This document shows, one piece after another, positions 6,794-18,532 of a stretch of 64,000 nt of DNA. The notes beneath the pieces are model-generated. The model did no database searches. It saw only the letters and a program-made list of their open reading frames with translations, and was not told where the DNA came from. A program made the translations under genes and the position numbers. Origin of the DNA: Skermanella sp. TT6 (GTDB taxonomy: Bacteria > Pseudomonadota > Alphaproteobacteria > Azospirillales > Azospirillaceae); the NCBI RefSeq assembly GCF_016653635.2, contig NZ_CP067420.1:2177501-2241500 (forward strand), given 5' to 3'. Numbering within the stretch: the stretch's first letter is position 1; the number at the start of each line of letters is the position of its first letter.

Positions 6794-8731
6794 TTGCAGG
6801 ATTCCGGTCGTATAAAGACAGCTGTCTTCGTCGATTTCGATAACGTCTACATCAACCTCTTGAATGTGAATCCTCAGTCGGCCGAGCGTTTCGCGACCGA
6901 TCCGCTTCGCTGGCTCAGGTGGCTCGAAAGCGGCGCTTACGAGGGAAATCCTCACGCGGCCCGTCGCGCGATCCTTATCCGCCGCTGCTACCTGAACCCG
7001 ACCGCCACCGGATTCGGCAACTATCGGGCCTATTTCAGCCGGAATGCGTTTTCGGTCATCGACTGCCCACCCGTCACGTCGCGCGGCAAGAACAGCGCCG
7101 ACATCGTGATGGTGATGGACATCCTGGACACCCTGACCCACACGACCCGAATCGACGAATTCATCATCCTGTCCGCGGATGCCGATTTCACTCCGGTCCT
7201 GCTGAGGCTGCGCGCCCACGACCGGCGCACCGCCATCTGGAGCAGCCGGTTTTCCGCCGCGGCGTACCGCGCCGCTTGCGACTCCGTGATCGACCAGAAC
7301 GTCTTCGTCGAGGAGGCCCTGGGAATAGAGGCGCGTTCCGCCTTCGGGTCCTCGGCGGCGCCGATCCCGACCTCCGGCGGGCGCGGCGATGGCTATGCGG
7401 CCCTCCTGCCCAGCGTCGCCGGGGCGCTGGCCGAACAGGCGCGTTCCAGCGGACCGGTCGCCAGCCGGGACGTGCACGAGGTGCTGCGCAGGTTTCCCCA
7501 GTTCACCAACAGCTCCTGGTTCGGCTTCGGCAACCTGCGTTCCCTGGTCGAACAGCTCTGCGGCCTGTTGCCCGGCCTGGAACTGAGGGCGATCGGCGAA
7601 GCGGACTGGCGGGTGGAATGGAAGGGTGCCGGACCGTCCGCCGCCGGATCGCCCGCCGGGCAGGATCTGGCGGCATTGGACGACGCGGCCTTGAAAAGCC
7701 GCATCATGGCGGCCGTGCGTGCCGAGCTTTCGGCGTCGGACAGACCCGTAGCCCTTGCCACCTTGGGGCAGACGGTCACCCGCACCATGGGCCATTGGGT
7801 CAAGGAGCAGCGCCAATGGGCGGGGCATGGCACCCTGAAGGCGCTGATCCTTGCCAACGGCGGTCCGGATATCGGCATCGATACCACCGGCACCGGCTTC
7901 GCGTTCGACCGCTCGCGGCACAGGCCGCCGGCGTTACCCGACGCCGGCGTTCAGCCGACCGAAACGGAGGCCGAGGAACTCCAGGACTTCATCGGGCGTA
8001 TCGCCTCGATCACCGACATGCCCCCCTTGCCGGCAGCCACCTATGGCAAGCTGTTCCGCGCCATCGGGCAGGCCCTGGAACGGGAGCCTTATCAGGATCA
8101 GCTGGCCCTCGAAGGGCAGGTCTCGGCGATCTGCGCGGAGGGGGGCGTCGATGTGGACAAGGCGGCGATCTCCTACGTCGTTACCGGCTTGGCCATGTCG
8201 GACTTCAACTTCACCGAGGACGAGGCGGATCCGGGCGCGATAGCCCGCTTCTTCATGCGGAACGCCATCGAGACCTGCGCCAACGCGCAGCTGACGCTGA
8301 GCGACCGCGACCACGCCCTCTTCGCGATATGGCTGACCGGAGCGACCTGGGGCGACCTGCAGCCGGGGAGACGAGGCGCGGGTGGCTCGGCGTCGTCATC
8401 GTCCCCCGCCGGCATCGACTTCTCTACGTTGATCCGGGAGGTCGCGGACCGGGTGCTCGATGAGGTGACGGGGAAGGGAACCCTCACGGGTCTCGACCTC
8501 GTCAGTATCGTCAGGCAGGTGAATACCTGGGGCGACCGCTCATGGTTCGGCTGCGGCAACCTCCGGATCCTGGTCGAGAGGATCATCGATCTCCACCCCG
8601 AGATGATGGTCACGCAGCCTCCCGGCCAGCCCTGGCGCTTCGTCCTGAAAAGCGGGGAGGCTGCGGATTCCGGCGCAGCCCCCCATCCGGAGCCGATGGA
8701 GGAGAAGCCGGGGCCGCTGCTCACGGTATGA
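6794..8731 (+). CDS. NYN-domain nuclease with multiple OST-HTH/LOTUS-like modules
   Basis: A 645-residue protein. Residues about 7-185 are a NYN/DUF88 (LabA-like) PIN-fold domain with the acidic residues expected for a metal-dependent RNase: Asp14 and Asp16 in FVDFDN, Asp103 in KNSADIVMVMD, and Asp129 and Asp131 in LSADADFTPV. Downstream are winged-helix LOTUS-type modules. One (about 205-285) contains SSWFGFGNLRSLVEQL. A second (about 300-380) has the classic ALKSRIMAAVRAEL and GHGTLKALILANGG pattern. The last (about 560-630) contains RSWFGCGNLRILVERI, clearly a copy of the first. An Asp/Glu-rich helical region (395-545) separates them. The family pairing suggests RNA binding plus cleavage; targets are unknown. 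The start is TTG 6794 after GGGAGCAGG. Confidence 0.85.
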   Translation: MQDSGRIKTAVFVDFDNVYINLLNVNPQSAERFATDPLRWLRWLESGAYEGNPHAARRAILIRRCYLNPTATGFGNYRAYFSRNAFSVIDCPPVTSRGKNSADIVMVMDILDTLTHTTRIDEFIILSADADFTPVLLRLRAHDRRTAIWSSRFSAAAYRAACDSVIDQNVFVEEALGIEARSAFGSSAAPIPTSGGRGDGYAALLPSVAGALAEQARSSGPVASRDVHEVLRRFPQFTNSSWFGFGNLRSLVEQLCGLLPGLELRAIGEADWRVEWKGAGPSAAGSPAGQDLAALDDAALKSRIMAAVRAELSASDRPVALATLGQTVTRTMGHWVKEQRQWAGHGTLKALILANGGPDIGIDTTGTGFAFDRSRHRPPALPDAGVQPTETEAEELQDFIGRIASITDMPPLPAATYGKLFRAIGQALEREPYQDQLALEGQVSAICAEGGVDVDKAAISYVVTGLAMSDFNFTEDEADPGAIARFFMRNAIETCANAQLTLSDRDHALFAIWLTGATWGDLQPGRRGAGGSASSSSPAGIDFSTLIREVADRVLDEVTGKGTLTGLDLVSIVRQVNTWGDRSWFGCGNLRILVERIIDLHPEMMVTQPPGQPWRFVLKSGEAADSGAAPHPEPMEEKPGPLLTV

Positions 8732-8790
8732 ACCCGGCCTCGCCATCGGTTACGTGCCGGATGGCTGTTTCCCCGACGATGCCTGGGAAG

Positions 8791-9798
8791 TCAGGTGCGG
8801 AACCGGTCTGGAGACCGCGACTGCCACAGCCGCTCGGCCAGTGCCTCGGCTTCCTCGATCGACGCGGCTCGGCCGATGGCCTTCAGGCCGACGGCTGCGG
8901 TCGCGATGACCGCCTGCTCGGCGACCGGATTGTCCAGTTCTCCCGCCCACAGCAGGGCGGGGTGGCGGGGATCCAGGTCCTCGGCGCGCCACTGGTAGGT
9001 CGTCTCCATCCGTTCGGCGAGCCGGGGAGCCCAGAACTCCTCCGCCGCCTGCCCGTCCTCCACGGTCGCGACCACGCACTCCTTCAAGGGGGAACGCTGC
9101 GCCTCGCCGCCGATGCCCTTGAAAATGGCGGCGCGGGGCTGGCCCAGGCGGATCGCGATCTCCTGGTGCAGCGGGCGGTAGGGCGGGTGGAAGACGCTCT
9201 GGATCTGGGCGGGGGCGTCCAGCGGATTGATGTCCCGGGCGAAGGTGTTCACCGCGGTCCGCACGCCCAGCAGCGGGCGGAGCTGGAACAGCCGCTCCAG
9301 TTCGGGACAGAAATCCTGCAGCCTGATATAGGCGAAATTGCCGCTCCGCAGGCTGGCCGCCGCCTCGGCCAGCGATCCGCAGGGCAGGATGCCCAGCCGG
9401 GCCAGCGCAGCCGGAGTCGGGGCATACCCTTCCGATCCGCCGTCGATGCCGTGCATCAGCACCTTGACGCCCTCGGCCGCCAGCAGCAGTGCCGACAGGA
9501 CGAACCAGGGCTGCTGCCGGTGCCGATCGGCGTAGGAGGGCCAGTCCAGGTCGGGAACGATCGCGTCGTCGGGCCGGGCGAGCACCGACTTCGCCGCCCT
9601 GACGAATCCGGCCAGCTCGGCTCCGGTCTCTCCCTTGCGCCTCAGAAGCAGCAGGAAGGCGCCGAGCTGGATGGGATCGACCTCGCCGCGCAGGACCATC
9701 GCCATGGCCGCCTCGGCTTCGTGCTCCTCCAGGTCGCGGAACAGCTTCGGTCCCTTGCCCAAAGCCCTCGTATATTCGGCGAACGGATGCTCCTGCAT
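8791..9798 (-). CDS. ybiB: TrpD2/YbiB-like glycosyltransferase-family protein
   Basis: A 335-residue protein with the anthranilate phosphoribosyltransferase fold. The N-terminal helical domain (FAEYTRALGKGPKLFRDLEE) and the segment EGVKVLMHGIDGGSEGYAPT correspond to the TrpD glycine-rich region. Instead of the canonical anthranilate/PRPP site it has the YbiB/TrpD2 features FAYIRLQDFCPEL, LLGVRTAVNTFARDINP and IFKGIGGEAQRSP. E. coli YbiB is reported as a nucleic-acid-binding, TrpD-like protein, so a role in tryptophan synthesis should not be assumed. There are no trp genes nearby. The start has GGGGAAAG about 9 bases upstream. Confidence 0.85.
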   Translation of the reverse strand: MQEHPFAEYTRALGKGPKLFRDLEEHEAEAAMAMVLRGEVDPIQLGAFLLLLRRKGETGAELAGFVRAAKSVLARPDDAIVPDLDWPSYADRHRQQPWFVLSALLLAAEGVKVLMHGIDGGSEGYAPTPAALARLGILPCGSLAEAAASLRSGNFAYIRLQDFCPELERLFQLRPLLGVRTAVNTFARDINPLDAPAQIQSVFHPPYRPLHQEIAIRLGQPRAAIFKGIGGEAQRSPLKECVVATVEDGQAAEEFWAPRLAERMETTYQWRAEDLDPRHPALLWAGELDNPVAEQAVIATAAVGLKAIGRAASIEEAEALAERLWQSRSPDRFRT

Positions 9799-10071
9799 AC
9801 TCGGTGACTTTCCCCGATTTCCATCAACGATACTCTAGCGGACGCGCTGGTGCGGTGCAGCATCTTGTTCGGCAGCCGGCGTCCCGGTGCAGGCGGACAG
9901 GGAAGCGCCCGGCATGGGCGGGGCTTGGCACAGCCGATCCCACCACCGTCGGAACGCCGGCCGCGTCTTGATGCGGACTCGGCCTGCGAGTGGTGGGAAC
10001 GAGCATGGCCGCGGCTCCGTTCCAGATGCGTCAACCGGATTCCCTCCCGACATCACCAAGGAGACGCCCCT

Positions 10072-10299
10072 ATGGCCGAGGACAACCAGGACCAAGCCCG
10101 AGAAATGGCTATCGAGGGCATGCAGAAGGCGAAGGCCGGCAAGAATGGCGAAGGCATCGAACTGGTCGAGGAGGCGAAGCGGCTGGACCACGACGCCATC
10201 GCGGATATCGCACCCGACAGCGACGATGCCAGCCGGGACGATCCCGAACCGACCCCTCCGGCAACCGACGTGCCCGGATCCCCCGGGCCGCAGGGCTGA
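10072..10299 (+). CDS. Small acidic hypothetical protein
   Basis: A 75-residue soluble protein starting MAEDNQDQAREMAIEGMQKA. The first half is a predicted amphipathic helix with the charged pattern EGIELVEEAKRLD. The C-terminal part is Asp/Pro-rich and probably disordered. It is supported as a gene by AAGGAGA 8 bases upstream of the ATG and by its isolated position between two convergent or divergent units. I do not recognise the family. The 273 bases upstream (9799-10071) hold no other convincing gene. Confidence 0.65.
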   Translation: MAEDNQDQAREMAIEGMQKAKAGKNGEGIELVEEAKRLDHDAIADIAPDSDDASRDDPEPTPPATDVPGSPGPQG

Positions 10300-10366
10300 G
10301 CATCGCGACCGGCGCCGGGCAGCGACACCTGCCCGTCGCCCACGGACCGAAGCCGGCGGCAAGGGA

Positions 10367-12247
10367 TTATGCCGCCTCGGCGCCCAGCGTCGCTTCCGTT
10401 CCCGGCTTCTTGAAGACGATCACCAGCCCGGCGGTCGCCACGGTCCCTATCACGATCGCCAGCGCATAGAGACCGACATTGGTGACCGCGTTGGGGATGC
10501 CCAGCACGAAGATCCCGCCGTGGGGTGCCCGCAGCATGCAGCCGAAAAGCATCGACAGGGCACCTGTCAGGGCCGAGCCGACGATGGCGGGCGGGATCAC
10601 CCGCAGGGGGTCCTTCGCGGCGAACGGGATCGCTCCCTCGGTGATGAAGGAGATGCCCAGCACGCCTGCCGCCTTGCCGGCATCCCGCTCGTCGGGGCTG
10701 AAGCGGTTCTTCGCGATCATTGTGGCGAGCGCCAGCCCCAGCGGCGGGGTCATGCCGGCCGCCATGACGGCCGCCATCGGCAGGTAGGTCTCCGAAGCCA
10801 GCAAACCCACCGCGAAGGTGTAGGCCGACTTGTTGACCGGCCCGCCCATGTCGACGGCCATCATGCCGCCCAGCAGCAGGCCCAGGAACACCGCGTTGGT
10901 CGAGGTCATGCCGCTGAGCCACGTGGTAAGGCCGGACAGGATCGCCGCGATCGGCGTGCCGACCACGTAGATCATCAGCAGGCCGACCGCGACGCTGGCG
11001 AGCAGCGGTATGATCAACACCGGCTTCAGCCCCTCCAGGTTCTGGGGCAGCCTGATCCAGCTCCTGAGGTAATAGGCGATGTACCCCGCCAGGAAGCCGG
11101 AGGCCAGGCCGCCCAGGAAGCCGGCGCCGATCTGGCTGGCGAGCATGCCGCCGATCAGCCCGGGGGCGAGGCCGGGACGGTCGGCGATGGAAAAGGCGAT
11201 ATAGCCGGACAGGACCGGCACCATCAGGGCGAAGGCGGCCTGCCCGCCGATCTGCATCAGTGCCGCGGCCAGCGAGCCTTCCTCGTTCGCCGCGTCGATG
11301 CCGAACATGAAGGACAGCGCGATGGCGAGACCACCCGCGACGACCACCGGGATGGTGTAGGACACGCCCGTCATCAGGTGCTTGTACGGGCCGGTACGTT
11401 GCGCCGAGCGCTCCGCCTTCAGCCGCTCGACCTCGCCGGCGAGGTTCCTGCCGACGGCGGGCCGGGCGCCTCCGCCGCCGTCTCCCGGCATCTCGGCCTT
11501 CTCGAAGGCGGTCGCGATGACTTCCTTCCCGCCCTTCAGCGCCCTGCCGGTGGAGGTCGAATAGACCCGCTTATTGCTGAAGCGGTCGAGCGCCACGTTC
11601 GTATCGGCCGCTATGATCACCACGTCGGCGGCCTCGATCTCCTCCGGGGTCAGGGGATTGCCGGCGCCGACGGAGCCTTGCGTCTCGACCTTGATCTGGT
11701 GACCCATGGCGCGGGCGGCCTTGTTGAGCGCTTCCGCCGCCATGAAGGTGTGGGCGATGCCCGTGGGGCACGAGGTGATCGCCACGATCCGCTTCGGCGC
11801 TTCCGCCGCGGGGGGCGGCGCGGCGGCCCGCGAGGGCTGCGGTGCCGGCTCGGGAGAGGCGGCCGGGGGAGGTGCGGACCGGCCGGCCTGGGGCTCCGGC
11901 GGCACCGTTCCCGGAGACGCCAGCTCGGCGACCGGCGGCAGGTCCCGGTCTCCGGCAGCCTCCCGCAGCAGGCGCGCGGTGTGGCGGATCGCTTCGCCGG
12001 GCGTGGCCCGGTGAACGCTCTTGCCTTCGAACCGGCCCTGGTCGTCGGGCTGATCGGTCGCCAGGATCACCACGTCGGCATTGCGGATCTCGACCTCGGA
12101 CAACCGGTCGCTGGCTCCCTCCGGGCCGAGACGCTCGACGCGGATGTCGTATCCCAGCATGTCGGCCGTGGCTTCCAGCGCTTCGGCCGCCATCGCGGTG
12201 TGGGCGGCGGAAGTCCTCGAACCCGTCACGGCGACGACTTTCTTCAT
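10367..12247 (-). CDS. fruA: Fructose-specific PTS IIB'BC component
   Basis: A 626-residue inner-membrane permease that imports fructose and phosphorylates it to fructose-1-phosphate. Domain order: a degenerate IIB' domain (residues 1-100) in which SRTS replaces the CPTG active-site loop; an Ala/Pro linker; a functional IIB domain with the phosphorylatable Cys near residue 158 in [19 protein letters not shown]; and a IIC membrane domain from about 285 ([19 protein letters not shown], then [19 protein letters not shown] and PHGGIFVLG). The loss of Cys in IIB' is normal for FruA. It is the last gene of the fruB-fruK-fruA operon, 33 bases after fruK. Confidence 0.95.
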   Translation of the reverse strand: MKKVVAVTGSRTSAAHTAMAAEALEATADMLGYDIRVERLGPEGASDRLSEVEIRNADVVILATDQPDDQGRFEGKSVHRATPGEAIRHTARLLREAAGDRDLPPVAELASPGTVPPEPQAGRSAPPPAASPEPAPQPSRAAAPPPAAEAPKRIVAITSCPTGIAHTFMAAEALNKAARAMGHQIKVETQGSVGAGNPLTPEEIEAADVVIIAADTNVALDRFSNKRVYSTSTGRALKGGKEVIATAFEKAEMPGDGGGGARPAVGRNLAGEVERLKAERSAQRTGPYKHLMTGVSYTIPVVVAGGLAIALSFMFGIDAANEEGSLAAALMQIGGQAAFALMVPVLSGYIAFSIADRPGLAPGLIGGMLASQIGAGFLGGLASGFLAGYIAYYLRSWIRLPQNLEGLKPVLIIPLLASVAVGLLMIYVVGTPIAAILSGLTTWLSGMTSTNAVFLGLLLGGMMAVDMGGPVNKSAYTFAVGLLASETYLPMAAVMAAGMTPPLGLALATMIAKNRFSPDERDAGKAAGVLGISFITEGAIPFAAKDPLRVIPPAIVGSALTGALSMLFGCMLRAPHGGIFVLGIPNAVTNVGLYALAIVIGTVATAGLVIVFKKPGTEATLGAEAA

Positions 12248-12280
12248 GATTCTCTTCTCCAGGCGGCAACGGGAGCGCGG

Positions 12281-13297
12281 CTATCGGGCGATGACCCGGA
12301 CATCGATCTCGCCGATGGATTTCTCGATCGTTTCCGGAGGCGGCAGGTGCGGTCCGACGGTCGTCAGCGTGCCGAGCGAGAAGGCGGTCGCCAGCTTGGC
12401 GCAGCCTTCCAGGTCCAGGCCGCGCAGCTTGCCCAGGATGAAGCCGGCGACCATGGCGTCGCCGGCTCCCACGGTGCTGCGCACGATGACCGCCGGCGGC
12501 CTCACCGCGAGACGGGTCGTGCCTTCGGCGAAGATCGCGCCGTCGGCCCCCATGGAGACGACGACGCAGCCGATGCCGCGGTCGATCAGCTCCTCGATCG
12601 CGGTCAGGATCGCCGCCTCGTCGGGAAGCTCGCGGCCGACCAGCTCCTCCAGTTCCTCCAGGTTCGGCTTGATCGCATGAGGCAGCGCGGCGACGCCCTG
12701 CGCGAAGGCGGGGCCGCTGGCATCCAGGACGACTTTCTTGCCGCGCCCGCCCAGGTCGGCGACCATATCGGCATAGACCGTATCGGGCGTGCCGGACGGC
12801 GTGCTGCCCGACAGCACGAACCAGTCGTGGTCGATCGACAGCGTGTCGATGGCGCCTCGAAGCCAGGTCAGGTTTTCGGCCGAGAAGGCCAGGCCCGGCA
12901 GGTTGATGTCGGTGATGCGTTTGCTGGGCGTGTCCAGGATCTTGACGTTGGCCCGGGTACGGCCGGGCACGGTCACGAAACGGTCGGCGATCCCCTTCTC
13001 GGCGAAGAAATTCCGGAAGATCTCGATGTTATCGGTGCCAAGGAACCCGGTGACGCTGACCGCGCAGCCGAAATCGGCCAGGAAGGCCGCCACGTTGACG
13101 CCCTTGCCGCCGGGATCTGCCTGCTCCCACTCGACGCGGTTCACCTGTCCGGCGGCGAAGTTGGGGATCGAGATCGTCTGGTCGATCGCCGGGTTGAGGG
13201 TGACGGTGGCGACGCGCACCGTCGCGTCCGCATCCGAGGCGCCCGTCGCGCGGGTGTCGGCCGAGGTCTCGGTGTCCATGGTCTCCCTGTTGTCCAT
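12281..13297 (-). CDS. fruK: 1-phosphofructokinase
   Basis: A 338-residue PfkB/ribokinase-family kinase converting fructose-1-phosphate to fructose-1,6-bisphosphate. Motifs: VTLNPAIDQTISIPNF at the N-terminus, GGKGVNVAAFLADFG (first PfkB signature), the ATP-site loop VSMGADGAIF, and VRSTVGAGDAMVAGFILGKL (second signature, with catalytic Asp in GAGDAM). It has about 30 extra N-terminal residues compared with E. coli FruK; a second Met at residue 7 may be the real start. It begins 3 bases after the fruB stop, so it is translationally coupled within the fru operon. Confidence 0.95.
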   Translation of the reverse strand: MDNRETMDTETSADTRATGASDADATVRVATVTLNPAIDQTISIPNFAAGQVNRVEWEQADPGGKGVNVAAFLADFGCAVSVTGFLGTDNIEIFRNFFAEKGIADRFVTVPGRTRANVKILDTPSKRITDINLPGLAFSAENLTWLRGAIDTLSIDHDWFVLSGSTPSGTPDTVYADMVADLGGRGKKVVLDASGPAFAQGVAALPHAIKPNLEELEELVGRELPDEAAILTAIEELIDRGIGCVVVSMGADGAIFAEGTTRLAVRPPAVIVRSTVGAGDAMVAGFILGKLRGLDLEGCAKLATAFSLGTLTTVGPHLPPPETIEKSIGEIDVRVIAR

Positions 13298-13300
13298 GGC

Positions 13301-15820
<2,520 letters not shown>

Positions 15821-15859
15821 TCGGCTTTCCTTTTAGGGCATCAGACTCAAACTAACTAA

Positions 15860-15903
15860 CCCGATGCCGGAGAAAGCGTTGCAATCGTCGGGTTGGCATT
15901 GGG
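15860..15903. promoter_or_regulatory. Imperfect inverted repeat in the fruB leader, possible operator
   Basis: CCCGATGCC (15860-15868) and GGCATTGGG (15895-15903) match in inverted orientation at 8 of 9 positions, spaced by 26 bases. They lie in the 92-base divergent region between fruB and the DUF1194 gene. A LacI-family FruR site is commonly found in front of fru operons, but I cannot match this to a known consensus. Confidence 0.3.
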
Positions 15904-15912
15904 GGGAACAGG

Positions 15913-16638
15913 ATGAAGGTGCTTGCTCTGCTGAGCGGCTTCGCCGGGCTGCTGGCGTTATCCGGAGTGGCGGCCCGGGCGGAGGTTCCGGTGGACCTGG
16001 AACTGGTGCTCGCCGTTGACGTCTCCGGCTCGGTCAACGAGGAGGACGCCCATCTCCAACGCAACGGCTATGCCCGCGCCATCAACGACAGGCGGGTGGT
16101 CGAGGCGATCCAGGGCGGCGCGCTGGGCCGGATCGCGGTGACCTATGTGGAATGGGCCGACGACAAGCTGCAGCGCACCGTGGTCGACTGGCGGGTGATC
16201 GACGGTCCGGCGAGCGCCAGGGCCTTCAGCCGGGACTTGGCGGGCGGCCCGACCGTTACCGAGTCCCGAACCTCGATCAGCGCCCTGATCGACCACTGCG
16301 TCCGCCTGTTCGAGTCGAACGGGTTCGAGGGAACGCGGCAGGTGATCGACATCTCCGGCGACGGGGAGAACAATGTCGGCCGTCCGGTCACGCTCGCCCG
16401 CGACGATGCCGTCCGGGCCGGCATCATCATCAACGGGCTGCCGATCCTGCGCGCGGGCCTGCTGCCCTGGGCCGAGGACCGCGACCGGCGGCGCCACCTG
16501 GATCTCTATTTCCAGGAGAACGTGATCGGCGGGCCCGGCTCGTTCGTCGTCGTCGCCAGGGATCCTTCGAGTTTCGCCGACGCGATCATCGCGAAGCTGC
16601 TGAGGGAGATCGCGGCCCTGCCGGAACCTGTGCCCTGA
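15913..16638 (+). CDS. DUF1194 von Willebrand factor A-like exported protein
   Basis: A 241-residue protein with a signal peptide (cleavage near GVAARAE) followed by a vWA fold. The MIDAS motif is visible as DVSGSVNEED, with the later metal-site Thr in TVTESRTSISALID and Asp in VIDISGDGENNVGRP. This is the DUF1194 family, exported proteins of alphaproteobacteria with no established function; a metal-dependent adhesion or protein-interaction role is inferred from the fold only. The ribosome site GGGGGGAACAGG precedes the ATG. It may share a transcript with the membrane protein 48 bases downstream. Confidence 0.88.
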   Translation: MKVLALLSGFAGLLALSGVAARAEVPVDLELVLAVDVSGSVNEEDAHLQRNGYARAINDRRVVEAIQGGALGRIAVTYVEWADDKLQRTVVDWRVIDGPASARAFSRDLAGGPTVTESRTSISALIDHCVRLFESNGFEGTRQVIDISGDGENNVGRPVTLARDDAVRAGIIINGLPILRAGLLPWAEDRDRRRHLDLYFQENVIGGPGSFVVVARDPSSFADAIIAKLLREIAALPEPVP

Positions 16639-16686
16639 CCCGGTGTTCGGAGATCCTGACAGGGCTTCGGAGCGCGGATCGCCGGC

Positions 16687-17958
16687 ATGGGTATCGATAG
16701 GTGCGGGAACGTCGGGCGGTTCCTGCTGATCTGCGGCGCTTTCCTCGTGCCGGTCTGGGGCTACACGGCCACCTCCGCGGTCACCTGGATGCGGACGCTG
16801 GATTTGGAGACGTTCCGGACCGCGGCCGACGTCTGGGGTTACCTGGCGGGGTTGCGCACCGGAATCCCTCCCGTGCTCTCGACCCTGGAACTGCTGTGGT
16901 GGGTCAATTTCCGCGACCTGACCCTGTTCTCCGACCTCCTGTATCCGCTGACAGTGGCATCGGCCTTCGCGCTGGCCGTGCTGATCCAGCCGGAACGGTT
17001 CCGGTTGCGGGCGGCGGTGCTGATCCTCGGACTGTTCCTGGCGCACCGGGGAGTGGCGGTCCACGCCGGAAACCCGGCGAACTACGACCCCCTCTTCGCC
17101 CTGCTGACTCTCGGCTATTTCCTCCTGGTCCGGGCTTGGCTGCGGGATCGGCGGCCGGGCAGGCTGGCGGCCGCCGGGCTGTGCCTCTCGCTGCTGGAAC
17201 TGACCCGGCCCTTCATGATCTTCCTGCTGCCGCTGTTCCTGGCGGTGGAGGTCCATCGAATTGCCAGGACGGCACCGGGAAGGGCAGGGGCCCTGGCCGC
17301 TTTCCTCATTCCCGTGGCGATCCTCTCGGGCGGATGGCACCTGCATGTCTGGCTGGCCCATGACCATCAGATCGCCTGGACCAACGTTTCAGGTTTCAAC
17401 CTCCAGCGCGCCTGGGAGGATTTCGACCCCGACATACGGTCCGCCCGCCGCCTTGAGGAATTGCCGCGCGTCCGGGAAGGTGCCGACGAACTCTGGGCCG
17501 ACCTGAACACGTCCGAGGTGTACAGGGAGAGCGAGGCGCTCAAGTCGCTGATCGTCGCGAGGATCCTGGAGGATCCGGTCCGCGCCGCGGGCCACGTGCT
17601 GGACCGCCTCGCGGTTTTCGCCAGCGCGCCGACGCGGATGTACGACCGGGATCCCCAGGGAATCGGAATCCTGGCCTACCGGGGCGTCGTGACGGTATTG
17701 CTCCTGACCATGGCCGGCTATGCCGCAGTCGGGGCCGCCGTGCTGATCCGCCGCGGGTGCTGGCCCTGGCTCGACCAACGCTGGTGGTTGGCTGCCTCGA
17801 CGCTGCTCGTCGTGATCCTGGTATCGATCGGCGAAAGGGGCGAGGAGGGGCGCTTCATCTTCTCCATCCTGCCGATGCTGCTGGCTGTCGGCGGGTTCGC
17901 GCTCGCATCCGTCCCGAACTCGGGCCGTGCGGGGAAATCCCGCCCGGTATCGTCCTAG
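16687..17958 (+). CDS. Polytopic membrane protein, GT-C glycosyltransferase-like
   Basis: A 423-residue integral membrane protein with about nine to ten predicted helices. An N-terminal helix (RFLLICGAFLVPVWGYTA) is followed by a hydrophilic loop, then repeated hydrophobic segments with a Pro-rich LTRPFMIFLLPLFLAVEV. A large extracytoplasmic loop lies around residues 225-325, and two to three terminal helices close the protein. The layout and the final ERGEEGRFIFSILPMLL resemble the lipid-phosphosugar-dependent GT-C (GT39/ArnT/PMT-like) superfamily, but the usual DD or DE pair in the first loop is not obvious. Donor and acceptor are unknown. Only the superfamily-level call is supported. Confidence 0.6.
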   Translation: MGIDRCGNVGRFLLICGAFLVPVWGYTATSAVTWMRTLDLETFRTAADVWGYLAGLRTGIPPVLSTLELLWWVNFRDLTLFSDLLYPLTVASAFALAVLIQPERFRLRAAVLILGLFLAHRGVAVHAGNPANYDPLFALLTLGYFLLVRAWLRDRRPGRLAAAGLCLSLLELTRPFMIFLLPLFLAVEVHRIARTAPGRAGALAAFLIPVAILSGGWHLHVWLAHDHQIAWTNVSGFNLQRAWEDFDPDIRSARRLEELPRVREGADELWADLNTSEVYRESEALKSLIVARILEDPVRAAGHVLDRLAVFASAPTRMYDRDPQGIGILAYRGVVTVLLLTMAGYAAVGAAVLIRRGCWPWLDQRWWLAASTLLVVILVSIGERGEEGRFIFSILPMLLAVGGFALASVPNSGRAGKSRPVSS

Positions 17959-17963
17959 GCCTT

Positions 17964-18464
17964 TCAGAAATGCGGCCAGACGGTGTTTCGGCCATCGGAT
18001 CGCGCCTCTTCGCGGTGGTGTACGAGCGAAGCGACGATGTCCCAGACCTTCGCCATATGGGCTTCCTGGATGTTGGAGATCCTGCTGTTCCTGGGGCGCC
18101 ACTGCTTCGAGTGAACCGCCTCGGCGATCCGATGCCTGCCGTGCCGCATGATCTCCTTCGCGGACTCGTCCACCGCCTTCACGAAGGAATCGAGAACGGC
18201 GTTCTCGATCGCCGCATTGTCGTTGACGGTGAAATTGGCAACGGGAATCGGAAGCTGATCGGAACTCAGCTGGGATGGCGCCGGTATCCCGCGCCCTCCT
18301 TCCAGCCGGAACCAGATGGTGTCCATCAGGCATCTTCGGCCGACGTCTAAAGGATTGTCCTTTTCCAATCTTCCCGCGGCGATCGCTTCCTCGAAATCAG
18401 GAAACTCGATTACGAATATTCCCTCATCAGGATCGTTCTTGACCGTCGCCGGGTACGTAGCCAT
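17964..18464 (-). CDS. HicB-like (type II antitoxin fold) protein
   Basis: A 166-residue protein. The N-terminus, MATYPATVKNDPDEGIFVIE followed by FPDFEEAIAAG, has the HicB partial-RNase-H fold pattern (YPA-x-(8-11)-G-x-F-V-x-FPD). The following about 100 residues are helical, with SFVKAVDESAKEIMRHGRHR, and do not look like the ribbon-helix-helix domain of classical HicB, so DNA binding is uncertain. GC content is visibly lower than in the flanks. AGGA sits about 7 bases before the ATG. A small unrecognised gene lies 68 bases upstream in the same direction and could be its partner. The antitoxin role is inference. Confidence 0.62.
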   Translation of the reverse strand: MATYPATVKNDPDEGIFVIEFPDFEEAIAAGRLEKDNPLDVGRRCLMDTIWFRLEGGRGIPAPSQLSSDQLPIPVANFTVNDNAAIENAVLDSFVKAVDESAKEIMRHGRHRIAEAVHSKQWRPRNSRISNIQEAHMAKVWDIVASLVHHREEARSDGRNTVWPHF

Positions 18465-18532
18465 TGGTTTTCCTGCCTAACGTCATACGACCATAACGTG
18501 AAGAATTAGGGTATACCAACTTCGACAAGCTA

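Noticed and set aside
8791-9798. Calling this anthranilate phosphoribosyltransferase (trpD)
   Set aside because: The motifs match the YbiB/TrpD2 group and no tryptophan genes are nearby.
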